A model generated the notes under the pieces. That model worked only from the letters and a program-made list of their open reading frames with translations, did no database searches and was not told the origin of the DNA. The position numbers and the translations under genes are program-made. This document shows, in pieces, positions 1 to 8,729 of a DNA stretch of 64,000 bases (the first letter of the stretch is position 1; every line of letters begins with the position of its first letter). The DNA is from Microbacterium sp. SL75 (lineage in GTDB: Bacteria > Actinomycetota > Actinomycetes > Actinomycetales > Microbacteriaceae), in assembly GCF_026625865.1 (NCBI RefSeq), contig NZ_CP113067.1, forward strand, positions 3,286,001 to 3,350,000, given 5' to 3'.

Positions 1-211
1 TGTCGTCGGGCGACAGCCGCGGCGCGCGGTCCGCTACCCCGCGCGTGATGCGGCGCGGGGAGCCGTCCGGCACGTCGACCCGCCACAGCTGACCGACCGC
101 CCGGTCGGCGGCGAGATCGGGGCGCGAGGTCGCGAAGACCGCGAACGCCCCCGTAGCAGCGATCGCGGGCCGACCGACCCCGATCAGTGTCTGGATGTCG
201 GTCGGCCGCAT
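1..211 (-). CDS. S9 family peptidase, N-terminal fragment
   Basis: The frame starts at ATG 211 and runs off the left edge of the window, so only about 70 residues are visible (MRPTDIQTLIGVGRPAIAAT and onward). The segment LWRVDVPDGSPRRITRG followed by RLSPDD is the first beta-propeller blade typical of acyl-aminoacyl/dipeptidyl aminopeptidases of family S9, which hydrolyse short peptides. A GGAGG lies 9 bases before this ATG. A GTG at 217 in the same frame would overlap the SDR stop as GTGA, but it sits only 3 bases from the GGAGG, so I prefer 211. It follows the SDR gene directly and is probably co-transcribed with it. The catalytic domain is outside the window, so the assignment rests on the propeller start only. 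Confidence 0.7.
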   Translation of the reverse strand, partial: MRPTDIQTLIGVGRPAIAATGAFAVFATSRPDLAADRAVGQLWRVDVPDGSPRRITRGVADRAPRLSPDD

Positions 212-213
212 GA

Positions 214-978
214 TCACTCGCCTCCGAACGAACCCGTGTCTCCGACGAGGCGGGTGTTGTCGGCGGGCACCGGGTCGACCGCGGCGCGGGCCACCTCGGC
301 CGCGAACTCCGAGACGTTGTAGAGCTTGCCGGCGTCTTCGCGGCGGGCCGAGATCGCGCCGGGGTTCGCGCGCTCGAGCAGGGTGGCCGTGATGGTGCCC
401 TCGATCATGTCTCCCGAGACGACGGTGAAGCCGATGCCGCGCTCCTCGAGGGCGGGGATCTTCTGGCGCAGAGCGTCTTCGCCGGCGCGCTTGGACAGGG
501 CGACCGGCTCGTACTCGGGCATGGTCGGGGTGGTGCGGATGAAGTGCGCCTGGTGGCTGGTGACGAAGACCACGCGGGCCTCGGCCGTGAGCAGGGGCAG
601 GGCCGTCTCGAGCACGTTGACCTGCGCGTCTCGGTTGAGCAGCAGCGCGTAGTCCTCGGCCATGCCCGACTCCATGCCGCCCGAGGCGTTGAGCACGAGG
701 ATGTCGAGACCGCCGAAGGTGCGCTCGACCTCGTCGAACATCGCCTTCACCGATTCGGGATCGGTGAGGTCGGCACCGACGACGAGAGCCTCGACGCCGA
801 GCTCGCGCAGCTGCGCGGCAAGCTTCTCGGCGCGCGGCGCCTTGTTGCGGAAGTTGATGACGACGTTCGCGCCGGCCTCGGCGAAGTAGCGGACGGTGTC
901 GGCGCCGATACCGCGCGACGAGCCGGTGACGAGAGCGGTCTTGCCGCTCAGGGAGCCGGACGGAAGGGTCTGGGACAC
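214..978 (-). CDS. SDR family oxidoreductase with Y-x6-K motif
   Basis: 254 residues, the usual short-chain dehydrogenase length, starting at GTG 978 with AGGAG 7 bases upstream. The NAD(P) site TGSSRGIG lies near residue 19, followed by a VVGADLTD acidic loop and LNASGG in place of NNAG. The usual active-site YxxxK is not present: the lysine of the SKRAGED helix is preceded at -4 by valine, and the nearest tyrosine is 7 residues before it (YEPVALSK). That Y-x6-K spacing is known from FabI-type enoyl reductases. The substrate cannot be told; a ketoacyl or enoyl reductase is possible. It is translationally close to the S9 peptidase downstream and divergent from nfeD. Confidence 0.85.
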   Translation of the reverse strand: MSQTLPSGSLSGKTALVTGSSRGIGADTVRYFAEAGANVVINFRNKAPRAEKLAAQLRELGVEALVVGADLTDPESVKAMFDEVERTFGGLDILVLNASGGMESGMAEDYALLLNRDAQVNVLETALPLLTAEARVVFVTSHQAHFIRTTPTMPEYEPVALSKRAGEDALRQKIPALEERGIGFTVVSGDMIEGTITATLLERANPGAISARREDAGKLYNVSEFAAEVARAAVDPVPADNTRLVGDTGSFGGE

Positions 979-1122
979 GGAAGTTCTCCTGACGATTCGA
1001 AAGATCGACTCCCCAGCCTACCGACCGACCCGGCACCTCCCGGGGGCGGGCAGCCTGTGTGCTGGATGAGAACCGACCCCGGCGGCGCGCCCCGGTGCTA
1101 CGTTCGGGCCAGGAGGCACGAA

Positions 1123-1614
1123 ATGGACGTTCTCTCCACTCCCGACACGTGGGCCTGGATCGGCTGGATCGTGTTGATCCTCGTCTTCGTCGTCATCGAG
1201 ATGCTGACGGGCGAACTGACCTTCCTCATGCTCTCGGGGGGCAGCGCCGCGGGGCTCCTCTCCGACCTGCTTGGCGCGCCGCTGTGGATGCAGGCGATCG
1301 TGGCCGCACTGGCCGCCGTCGCCCTGCTGACCTTCCTGCGGCCTCCGCTGCTCCGGCGTCTGCACCGCGGCGCCGACGAACGCCCGTCCGGTGTCGACGC
1401 CCTGCTCGGCCTCCAGGGTCTCGTGCTGTCGCGTGTGTCGCCCTCTGTCCCGGGGCAGGTCAAACTCACCAACGGCGACGTGTGGACCGCGCGCAGCGAC
1501 ACCGGCATCCGACTCGACCCCGCGACGCGCGTCGAGGTCGTCCGCATCGACGGCGCCACCGCCGTCGTCCGCGCCGTCGTTCCGCGCGCGCACGAAAAGG
1601 AGGTCGCGACATGA
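1123..1614 (+). CDS. NfeD family membrane protein
   Basis: 163 residues starting at ATG 1123, chosen because AGGAGG lies 7 bases upstream. Two hydrophobic segments (about residues 13-35 and 50-70: IGWIVLILVFVVIEMLTG and QAIVAALAAVALLTFL) are followed by a soluble beta-barrel domain (about 85-150) rich in G and V, the OB-fold domain of NfeD proteins. NfeD proteins work with stomatin-like SPFH proteins in membrane quality control or microdomain organisation. The next gene encodes such an SPFH protein and its ATG overlaps this stop (ATGA), so the pairing is supported by context. This is the short form without the N-terminal ClpP-like protease domain. Confidence 0.9.
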   Translation: MDVLSTPDTWAWIGWIVLILVFVVIEMLTGELTFLMLSGGSAAGLLSDLLGAPLWMQAIVAALAAVALLTFLRPPLLRRLHRGADERPSGVDALLGLQGLVLSRVSPSVPGQVKLTNGDVWTARSDTGIRLDPATRVEVVRIDGATAVVRAVVPRAHEKEVAT

Positions 1615-2558
1615 ACGCCGACAACATCATCCCCGTCACGATCGGATGGATCCTCGCGGCGGCGGTGGTGGTCTTCGTGGTCGTCGTCCTCTTCCGCGCC
1701 GTCCGCATCATCCCGCAAGCGCGGGCGGGCGTGGTCGAGCGCCTCGGGCGGTACCACAAGACCCTCACGCCCGGCCTGAACCTCGTCGTCCCGCTGGTCG
1801 ACCGGGTGCGTCCGCTCATCGACATGCGCGAGCAGGTGGTCTCGTTCCCTCCGCAGCCGGTCATCACCGAAGACAACCTCGTCGTCTCGATCGACACCGT
1901 CGTGTACTTCCAGGTGACCGACGCGCGCGCCGCCACCTACGAGATCGCCAACTACCTCGGAGCGGTCGAACAGTTGACGACGACGACGCTGCGCAACGTG
2001 GTCGGCGGGCTGAACCTCGAGCAGGCGTTGACGAGCCGCGACAACATCAACGGCCAGTTGCGCGTCGTCCTCGACGAAGCCACGGGAAAATGGGGCATCC
2101 GGGTCGGACGTGTCGAGCTCAAGGCGATCGACCCTCCCCATTCGATCCAGGACTCGATGGAGAAGCAGATGAGAGCCGAACGCGATCGCCGTGCCGCGAT
2201 CCTGACCGCCGAGGGCTCGAAGCAGTCCCAGATTCTCGAAGCCGAGGGTCGGCGCCAGGCCGCGATCCTCGAGGCCGAGGGAGACAAGCAGGCGGCCGTT
2301 CTGCGCGCGCAGGGCGAAGCCGAAGCGATCCACTCGGTGTTCACCGCCATCCACGAGGGGCGCCCCGACGACAAGCTCCTCGCCTACCAGTACCTGCAGA
2401 CGCTGCCGAAGATCAGCGACAGCTCCTCCAGCAAGCTGTGGATCATCCCGAGCGAGTTCACCGAGGCCCTCAAGGGCATCTCGGGAGCATTCGCCTCGCG
2501 GACCGGTGGCGACGACTCCCCCATCGTCGCGCCCGGCTCGAGCGACTCGGCCCCCTGA
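1611..2558 (+). CDS. SPFH/stomatin-like membrane protein
   Basis: 315 residues. One N-terminal membrane anchor (about residues 9-30) is followed by an SPFH (band 7) domain beginning IIPQARAGVVERLGRYHKTL and including the stomatin signature region WGIRVGRVELKAID. After this comes a long Ala/Glu-rich coiled coil with repeated EAEG units (AEGSKQSQ, AEGRRQAA, AEGDKQAA), typical of the paraslipin/QmcA group. Such proteins form large ring oligomers on the cytoplasmic membrane and partner with NfeD and membrane proteases. The start overlaps the nfeD stop by 4 bases, and its own stop shares one base with the following ATG (TGATG), giving a three-gene operon. Confidence 0.92.
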   Translation: MNADNIIPVTIGWILAAAVVVFVVVVLFRAVRIIPQARAGVVERLGRYHKTLTPGLNLVVPLVDRVRPLIDMREQVVSFPPQPVITEDNLVVSIDTVVYFQVTDARAATYEIANYLGAVEQLTTTTLRNVVGGLNLEQALTSRDNINGQLRVVLDEATGKWGIRVGRVELKAIDPPHSIQDSMEKQMRAERDRRAAILTAEGSKQSQILEAEGRRQAAILEAEGDKQAAVLRAQGEAEAIHSVFTAIHEGRPDDKLLAYQYLQTLPKISDSSSSKLWIIPSEFTEALKGISGAFASRTGGDDSPIVAPGSSDSAP

Positions 2559-3355
2559 TGACACGGCATCCCTTCCTGTCCCGCTCCACCCCGCGCGTGC
2601 TCGCCCATCGCGGACTGGTGACCCCGGATGCCGCCACCCAGGGCGTCGTCGAGAACTCGTTCGCCGCGGTCGCCGAGGCCCACGCGGCCGGGGCCGACTA
2701 CGTCGAATCCGACTGCCACCTCACCGCCGACGGCGAGGTCGTGCTGTTCCATGACGACGACCTGCAGCGGGTGGCCGGCGACCCCCGGGCGATCGCCGAC
2801 GTGCGCCTGCACGAGATCGAGGAGCTGATGGCCGAGCGCGGGGGTCTCGTCACGCTCGCCCAAGCGCTCGAGGCATTCCCCGAGGTGCGCTTCAACCTCG
2901 ATGTGAAGGCCGCGGCCGCGGCGGCCGAGGTCGGTCGGCTCGTCGCCCCGCACACCGAGCGCGTTCTCATCACGAGTTTCTCCGACGAGCGACGCCTCGA
3001 CACTCTGGCCGCGACCCGGGCGGCGGGCGCTACGACGCGACCCGCCACCTCCCCCGGATCCGGGACGATCGCGCGGCTCCTGGCCGCTCGCGCCCTGCGC
3101 CGGACAGGGCGTGTCCGCGGCATCCTCGACGACATCGACGCCCTTCAGATCCCCGAGCGCCAGGGACCGATCCGGGTCGTCTCTCGAGGACTGATCCGCG
3201 ACGCGCACGCGGCCGGTGTCGAAGTACACGTGTGGACGGTGAACGACGAGGACGACATGTCGCGCCTGCTCGACCTCGGTGTCGACGGTCTGGTCACCGA
3301 CCGCGCGGACGTCGCCCTCGCGCTCGTGAACAGACGGGGAACAGCATCTGTCTGA
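2558..3355 (+). CDS. Glycerophosphodiester phosphodiesterase family protein
   Basis: 265 residues, GDPD fold. Catalytic features are visible in order: LAHRG near residue 16, EN near 32 (VVENSF), ESDCHLTADGEVVLFHDD near 50-65 with the metal-binding E and D and the second catalytic H, and VHVWTVND near 220. These enzymes hydrolyse glycerophosphodiesters to sn-glycerol 3-phosphate and an alcohol. No signal peptide is evident, so it probably acts in the cytoplasm. Its ATG overlaps the stop of the SPFH gene (TGATG), which implies coupled translation with a membrane-maintenance operon. It is the last gene before rbpA. Confidence 0.92.
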   Translation: MTRHPFLSRSTPRVLAHRGLVTPDAATQGVVENSFAAVAEAHAAGADYVESDCHLTADGEVVLFHDDDLQRVAGDPRAIADVRLHEIEELMAERGGLVTLAQALEAFPEVRFNLDVKAAAAAAEVGRLVAPHTERVLITSFSDERRLDTLAATRAAGATTRPATSPGSGTIARLLAARALRRTGRVRGILDDIDALQIPERQGPIRVVSRGLIRDAHAAGVEVHVWTVNDEDDMSRLLDLGVDGLVTDRADVALALVNRRGTASV

Positions 3356-3395
3356 GCATCCACTGTGAAACTCGTCAGGACGCGCGCAGTTCGAA

Positions 3396-3424
3396 TAAAG
3401 CGCACAGGTGCGAACGTTATACAT
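3396..3424 (+). promoter_or_regulatory. Possible rbpA promoter
   Basis: The 93-base gap between the GDPD stop and rbpA is unusually AT-rich for this window. TATACA at 3418-3423 is a good -10 candidate; a TAAAGC at 3396-3401 sits 16 bases before it as a weak -35. The position, about 25 bases before the ATG of rbpA, fits. No clear GGAAT/GTT sigma-R promoter, as known for Streptomyces rbpA, was seen. Confidence 0.3.
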
Positions 3425-3448
3425 GGGGACCGACGAGAGGACCACAAA

Positions 3449-3820
3449 ATGGCAGACCGCAGTCTCCGCGGCATCCGACTCGGCGCCCAAAGCCTCCAGA
3501 GCGAAGACGGCGTCGTGTTCCACGACCGTGCACAACACACCTATTCCTGCAGCACCTGCGGACGCGACACCGTCCTGACCTTCGCTGCCGACGCCGAGGT
3601 TCCCGACGCCTGGGAGTGCCGTACCTGCGGCGCCGAGGCTCTCCTGCGCATCGGCGAGGGCACGGCGACCGTCGACCACAGCGCCGACAAGGCCGCCCGC
3701 ACACACTGGGACATGCTCCTGGAGCGTCGCACGATCCCCGAGCTCGAGGAACTCCTCGAAGAGCGCCTCGCTTTCGTCCGCGCTCGTCGCGGCGCCGGGA
3801 ACGAGAAGCTCAGCGCCTGA
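3449..3820 (+). CDS. rbpA: RNA polymerase-binding protein RbpA
   Basis: 123 residues. The N-terminus MADRSLRGIRLGAQSLQSED and the zinc-type core with C34-x2-C37 and C57-x2-C60 match actinobacterial RbpA, followed by the linker and the C-terminal sigma-interaction domain (THWDMLLERRTIPELEELL). RbpA binds group 1 and some group 2 sigma factors and the RNA polymerase core and stabilises the open complex. GAGAGG lies about 10 bases upstream of the ATG. It is a single gene with its own promoter region, converging on lnt, with a strong hairpin terminator at its end. Confidence 0.96.
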   Translation: MADRSLRGIRLGAQSLQSEDGVVFHDRAQHTYSCSTCGRDTVLTFAADAEVPDAWECRTCGAEALLRIGEGTATVDHSADKAARTHWDMLLERRTIPELEELLEERLAFVRARRGAGNEKLSA

Positions 3821-3835
3821 CGCTGACCCGCCGAT

Positions 3836-5428
3836 TCAGACGCCGGCCCCTTCGGGGGTCGGCGTCTTCTTCGTCGCCCGCGAGCGGATGGCCAGGACGA
3901 GCCCGGCGGCGATCAGCCCCGCGAGGCTCCCCCACCCGAGAACGATCTTCACGGCCGGCCCGATCACGACCGCCGGGGTCAGTCCGGTGCGAAGCGGCAC
4001 GTCGGTGAGCATGTGTCCTGCAGTGTCCGGCGGAAGGGAGTCGAGCGTCGACCCGTCGGGCGCGATGACCTGGCTGGTACCCACCGTCGACAGGTTCACC
4101 ACCGCGCGGCCGGTCTCGATCGCGCGCATCTGCGCGAAGGCCAGCTGTTGGAGGTTCTCGTCGGTGCCGCGGAAATCGGCGTTGTTCGTCTGGAACATGT
4201 AGACCTCGGCGCCCTCGTTCGCGCCGTCCCAGACGACGTCGTCGTAGATGACGTCGAAGCAGATCGCGAGCCCGACACCGACCCCGTTGAGATCGATCAG
4301 CGGCGGGGCCGTTCCGGGAGTGTACTCACGGCCGATGAGCCCGATCAGATCGGGGGCGAAGGGTTCCCAGAACGCGCGATCGGGAACGTACTCTCCGAAC
4401 GGCACGGGATGCCGCTTGTCATAGGTCGACCCCTCCTGCCCGGAAGCCGTCCACAGCAGTGAGGAGTTGAACAGCTCCGAGCCGCGCTCGGTGACCGCCG
4501 AGACCAGCAGGGGCGCATCCATGCGCCGCGAGAGCTCCGCGAGCGTCGCCGCCGTCGCCGGGTTGGAGGTCGGGTCGGAATCGACGCCGCCCTCGGGCCA
4601 CAGCAGCACGTCCATCTTCTGTCCGAACAGCGGAGCGGATGCCGCGAGCTGCGCATTCAGCACGGCGTTGCGCGAGCGCTGGTCGAAGTACCCCGCCGGA
4701 CCATTGCCCTGCACCGCACCGACGCGGATCGAGCCCGCGTCGGTGGTGGGGAATGCCGGAAGGGCCAACAGCACCACCAGCACCAGCGCCGCGGGGAGGG
4801 CGCCGGCGACGCGGCGCATGCGCCCGCCGCGCACGAACTCGATCGCCATCGCGCAGAACAGCACGACCAGGAACGACAACCCCGACATGCCCACCCACGA
4901 CGCGACCTCGGCGAAGGGGCTGTTGACCTGCGAGACGCCGATCCGCCCCCAGGGGAAGCCACCGTAGGGCCACGAACCCACGATCTGTTCGCGCAGGGTC
5001 CAGAGGGCGGCCACCAGCGCCGGAAGCAGCAGGAGCCGTCCCACACGCCCCGGTGCGACACGGGGCAGCCAGCGATACGCCAGCGCGATCGGTGCCGCCA
5101 GAACGGCCGTCAGCAACGCCTCGAGTACGAACAGGGCCGCCCACGGGATGGGCCCGAGGTAGCGGGCGGTGAAGAGCAGGTTCACCGAGAAGAACGCCAC
5201 CCCGAAGAGGAATCCGATCAGAACGGCCGACCAGAACCGGCGACCGATGAGGGTGACGAGCGCGAGCGCGACGGCGGGGAACGCCATCGGCCACCAGGCG
5301 AGGGCCGGGAAGGCGGTGACCAGCAACAAACCCGCCACCACGGCGAGGGGCGCGGCGAACGCGAGGCGTAGCGGTGGCGCGGGGGCTGCGGCCGGCGCTG
5401 CATCGACGGCCACGGACGAACGGCTCAT
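3836..5428 (-). CDS. lnt: Apolipoprotein N-acyltransferase
   Basis: 530 residues. About six to eight membrane segments in residues 22-225 are followed by a carbon-nitrogen hydrolase domain from about 232. The catalytic triad of the nitrilase fold is present: E279 (LLWPEGG), K338 (DKRHPVPFGEYVP) and C390 (AICFDVIYDD). A final membrane helix lies near 490-515. The enzyme N-acylates the lipid-modified cysteine of mature lipoproteins on the outer face of the membrane. The ATG overlaps the helicase stop (ATGA), making it the distal gene of the paf-tat-helicase operon. Several lipoprotein genes in this window (FKBP, siderophore receptor) would be substrates. Confidence 0.95.
   Translation of the reverse strand: MSRSSVAVDAAPAAAPAPPLRLAFAAPLAVVAGLLLVTAFPALAWWPMAFPAVALALVTLIGRRFWSAVLIGFLFGVAFFSVNLLFTARYLGPIPWAALFVLEALLTAVLAAPIALAYRWLPRVAPGRVGRLLLLPALVAALWTLREQIVGSWPYGGFPWGRIGVSQVNSPFAEVASWVGMSGLSFLVVLFCAMAIEFVRGGRMRRVAGALPAALVLVVLLALPAFPTTDAGSIRVGAVQGNGPAGYFDQRSRNAVLNAQLAASAPLFGQKMDVLLWPEGGVDSDPTSNPATAATLAELSRRMDAPLLVSAVTERGSELFNSSLLWTASGQEGSTYDKRHPVPFGEYVPDRAFWEPFAPDLIGLIGREYTPGTAPPLIDLNGVGVGLAICFDVIYDDVVWDGANEGAEVYMFQTNNADFRGTDENLQQLAFAQMRAIETGRAVVNLSTVGTSQVIAPDGSTLDSLPPDTAGHMLTDVPLRTGLTPAVVIGPAVKIVLGWGSLAGLIAAGLVLAIRSRATKKTPTPEGAGV
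3838..3867 (+). terminator. Rho-independent terminator after rbpA
   Basis: A 13-bp stem (3838-3850 with 3855-3867, one G-T pair) closed by a TTCG tetraloop and followed by TCTTCGTC. It starts 17 bases after the rbpA stop and lies in the last codons of lnt on the other strand, so it can serve both convergent genes. Confidence 0.85.
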
Positions 5429-7908
5429 GCCGAGGTGTAGGCCACGATGCCGCGTCGAACGGAATCGAGCGCGGTGCGAGCGGTCTTGGCGAGCTTGGGC
5501 TCGGCGACGAGCGAGATCTGGTCGAGCAGGTCGATGGTCTGCTTCGCCCAGCGGACGAAATCGCCCGCGGCCATGTCCGCGAGCGTCAGCACGCTATCGA
5601 GCGGCAGACCTTTCGCCCACGCGTGCATGGCAGGGGCAAGCCCGGAAGCGGGCGGCTCGGAGCCGGGCAGACGGTGGTCGCGCTCGAGGTCGTCGAGTTG
5701 CTGCCACAGGGTCTGCGTGGTGTCCAGAGCCTCGCGGAAGGCACCGCGCGGCAGCCTCCGCTCACCCGGGCCCGCCTCGTCTCGACGCGGTTCGTAGACC
5801 AGGCAGCACGCGAGCGCTGCCAGAGAGGGGGCGTCGAGTCCCTGCCACAGGCCCTGCCGCAGCGATTCGGCCACCAACAGGTCCCGCTCGCCGTAGATGC
5901 GCCGCATCGTGCGGCCGGCCGGTGTGAGCACGGTTGCGCCGTCTTCCTCGATCGCCACGTACTCGAGGGTCGCGAGCACCTCGACCACGCGGTCGAAGAC
6001 GCGCGCGACGGTGCCCGTGCGCTGGTCGATCTGATGGCGGGTCTTGTCGGTGGTGCGCTTGAGCTTCCAGTACCGCTCCGCCCAGCGCGCGTGCGCCTCA
6101 CGATCGGGGCACGAGTTGCAGGGATGCCGCTGCATCCGCTTGCGCAGCGACTGGATCTGCTGCTGTCGCTCGTCGCGCAGACGGCGGGGCGCCGTGGCAT
6201 CGCGCCTATTGATCTTCTCGAGGTCGCTGAGCTCGCGGCGGATCGTGGAGTACTCGCGGAAGTCGCCGCGATCGCACGTCATGGCCTTCTCGTAGCCGTC
6301 GAGCGACTCCTCGGCCTCTTTCACCTGACGGGCGAGGCCGACGACCGAGCGATCGGCCTGGAACTGCGCGAACGACGACTCGAGGATCTCGCGGGCGCGG
6401 GCGCGACCGAACTGATCGATGAGGTTGACGGCCATGTTGTACGTGGGCCGGAAACTCGAGTTGAGCGGATACGTGCGCCGCGAGGCGAGGGCGGCGACCG
6501 ATTGCGGGTCGAGCCCCTCGGTGAACTGCACGACAGCGTGACCCTCGACGTCGATCCCGCGGCGACCGGCGCGACCGGTCAACTGGGTGTACTCGCCCGA
6601 GGTGATGGCGACGCGCGCCTCACCGTTGAACTTCTCGAGCTTCTCGAGCACGACCGTGCGCGCGGGCATGTTGATGCCCAGGGCGAGGGTCTCGGTTGCG
6701 AAGACCACCTTGACGAGCTTGCGGCGGAACAGTTCTTCGACGACCTCTTTGAACGCCGGGAGCAACCCCGCGTGATGCGAGGCCATACCCCGCTCGAGGT
6801 TGTCGCGCCACTCCCAGAAGTGCAGCACGGCGAGGTCTTCGTCTTTGAGCGTGAATGTCAGTTCGTCGACGATCTGGCGGATCTCGACGCGCTCCTCGGC
6901 CGAGGTCAGACGCACGTTCGCCCGGCGCAACTGCTGCACGGCGGCATCGCACCCGGCGCGGCTGAAGATGAAGAAGATCGCGGGGAGCAGATGATTCCGC
7001 TGCAGCAGTTCGACGACCTCGGGGCGGTCGATGCGCTCGATGCGCGGCCCCTGCTGCGCGCGCAGCGGCTTGTGTCCGCCGCGACGCTGGTGAGCGTGCC
7101 GCGGGCCGCCCGCATGCCGCTGGGAGCGGTACTCCTGCGCGCGACGGTTGTTCTCGTACCCGCCGGCGTTTCCGCCGCGGATGAGCAACAGCTCCTGGTT
7201 CACCTGCGCCGTGGCGACCCCCGCACGATCGTCGAACAGGGGCAGCAGATCGCCCCGGACCAGGACGTGCTGTTCCAGGGGCACCGGCCGGGTCTCGGAC
7301 ACGATCACCTCGGTGTCGCCGCGCACGGTGTCGAGCCAGTCGCCGAACTCCTCGGCGTTCGACACCGTCGCCGACAGCGACACGAGCTTGACCGACGGCG
7401 GGAGGTGGATGATGACCTCTTCCCACACCGCCCCGCGGAAGCGGTCGGCGAGGTAGTGCACCTCGTCCATCACGACGAATCGCAGGCCGCGGAGGGCCGG
7501 CGAGTCGGCGTAGAGCATGTTGCGCAGCACCTCGGTCGTCATCACGACGATGCGCGCCGAGGCGTTGATGTTCGTGTCGCCCGTGAGCAGGCCGACCTCG
7601 TCGTCGCCGTAGACCTCTTGCAGCTCGTGGAACTTCTGGTTCGACAGCGCCTTGATCGGGGTGGTGTAGAACGCCTTGTCACCGGGCTCGAGCATCGCGA
7701 GATGGATCGCGAACTCTCCGACGATCGTCTTTCCTGCGCCCGTGGGGGCGGCCACCAGGACGCTGCGGCCGTCCTCGAGGGCATGGCATCCGGCGATCTG
7801 GAAGTCGTCGAGCTCGAAACGCTGCATCTCGGCGAAGTCCGCCGTGTGCGGGTGCGTGGAACGGGCGGCGGCTCGAGCGAATCGCTCGGCCGGACTGGGC
7901 GAGCTCAC
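5425..7908 (-). CDS. DEAD/DEAH-box RNA helicase, HelY/Ski2-like
   Basis: 827 residues from GTG 7908, chosen because it overlaps the tatC stop as GTGA; longer open sequence upstream is tatC read in another frame. The protein begins VSSPSPAERFARAAARSTHP and has Walker A APTGAGKT at about 54-61, MDEVHYLADRFRG (DEVH box), SLSATVSN, and the late motifs LALGINMPARTVV and YTQLTGRAGRRGID. The C-terminal region has the DSHCT-like extension of Ski2/Mtr4 relatives, including a CNSCPD cysteine patch. Actinobacterial HelY-type helicases are found right after tatC, as here. A role in RNA processing or decay is inferred from the family. Confidence 0.93.
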   Translation of the reverse strand: MSSPSPAERFARAAARSTHPHTADFAEMQRFELDDFQIAGCHALEDGRSVLVAAPTGAGKTIVGEFAIHLAMLEPGDKAFYTTPIKALSNQKFHELQEVYGDDEVGLLTGDTNINASARIVVMTTEVLRNMLYADSPALRGLRFVVMDEVHYLADRFRGAVWEEVIIHLPPSVKLVSLSATVSNAEEFGDWLDTVRGDTEVIVSETRPVPLEQHVLVRGDLLPLFDDRAGVATAQVNQELLLIRGGNAGGYENNRRAQEYRSQRHAGGPRHAHQRRGGHKPLRAQQGPRIERIDRPEVVELLQRNHLLPAIFFIFSRAGCDAAVQQLRRANVRLTSAEERVEIRQIVDELTFTLKDEDLAVLHFWEWRDNLERGMASHHAGLLPAFKEVVEELFRRKLVKVVFATETLALGINMPARTVVLEKLEKFNGEARVAITSGEYTQLTGRAGRRGIDVEGHAVVQFTEGLDPQSVAALASRRTYPLNSSFRPTYNMAVNLIDQFGRARAREILESSFAQFQADRSVVGLARQVKEAEESLDGYEKAMTCDRGDFREYSTIRRELSDLEKINRRDATAPRRLRDERQQQIQSLRKRMQRHPCNSCPDREAHARWAERYWKLKRTTDKTRHQIDQRTGTVARVFDRVVEVLATLEYVAIEEDGATVLTPAGRTMRRIYGERDLLVAESLRQGLWQGLDAPSLAALACCLVYEPRRDEAGPGERRLPRGAFREALDTTQTLWQQLDDLERDHRLPGSEPPASGLAPAMHAWAKGLPLDSVLTLADMAAGDFVRWAKQTIDLLDQISLVAEPKLAKTARTALDSVRRGIVAYTSA

Positions 7909-8726
7909 GCGATGGGCCCCGACGGCATCTCGGACGCCGCGAGTCGGCGGGCCTTGCGCCGGTCGAACAGCATCGACACCCCGGCCGCAGCGAAGAACAG
8001 CACGGTCAGGATGCCGGCCAGCATCAGCATGCTGATGATGTCGGCCGCGGGGGTCGCGAGAGCCGAGAACAGGGTCGCGATGAGGATCGCCACGCGCCAC
8101 CCCTTGAGGATCGCCTTGCCGCTCATGATGCCCGCGACGTTCAGGGCGACCAGGAACACCGGCAGCACGAACGCGACGCCCACCACGATCATCAGCTTGA
8201 AGACGAAATCGTAGTAATCGGTGGCGTTGTAGAAGTTGACGCCGCCCTCGGGGGTGAAGCCCCACATCAGCTCGATCACGTGCGGGACGATCAGCAGGCC
8301 GACCCAGCAGCCGACGAAGAAGAGCGGCACGGCGGATGCCACGAACCCGACCGTGTACCGGATCTCTTTGCGCGTGAGCCCGGGCATGATGAACGCCCAG
8401 ATCTGCCACAGCCACACCGGCGCCGACAGGAAGATGCCGATCGAGAAGGCGATGCGCATGCGCAGATCGAAAGCCGAGGTCACCGAGGTGAAGTTCAGCG
8501 CCGAGAAGTCGTCACCGCGGCGCTCGGCGATCACGCGGATCGGCTCGGTGATGAGGTGGATGATCGGATCGGTGATGATGAAGGCCACCACCATGCCGAC
8601 AACGAGCGCGAGCGCCGCGATCATCAGACGCTTGCGCAGCTCGACCAGGTGCGCCCCGATCGACATGCGCTTGTCGCGCCGCGGCCCTTCGGGCACGTCG
8701 ATCCGCGGCGGTCCTGCCGTCGCCAC
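7905..8726 (-). CDS. tatC: Twin-arginine translocase subunit TatC
   Basis: 273 residues with six predicted membrane segments. The cytoplasmic N-terminus holds the conserved MSIGAHLVELRKRLMIAA, the signal-peptide binding region of TatC, and the first cytoplasmic loop holds LRKEIR-like MPGLTRKEIRYT. TatC is the receptor for twin-arginine signal peptides and nucleates the TatA pore in the cytoplasmic membrane. It follows tatA by only 3 bases and its stop overlaps the GTG of the helicase (GTGA). The last 20 residues are charged and cytoplasmic. Confidence 0.97.
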   Translation of the reverse strand: MATAGPPRIDVPEGPRRDKRMSIGAHLVELRKRLMIAALALVVGMVVAFIITDPIIHLITEPIRVIAERRGDDFSALNFTSVTSAFDLRMRIAFSIGIFLSAPVWLWQIWAFIMPGLTRKEIRYTVGFVASAVPLFFVGCWVGLLIVPHVIELMWGFTPEGGVNFYNATDYYDFVFKLMIVVGVAFVLPVFLVALNVAGIMSGKAILKGWRVAILIATLFSALATPAADIISMLMLAGILTVLFFAAAGVSMLFDRRKARRLAASEMPSGPIA

Positions 8727-8729
8727 GGG

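Noticed and set aside
3390..3424. Sigma-R type promoter for rbpA
   Set aside because: No GGAAT-N18/19-GTT could be found; only a housekeeping-like -10 is visible.
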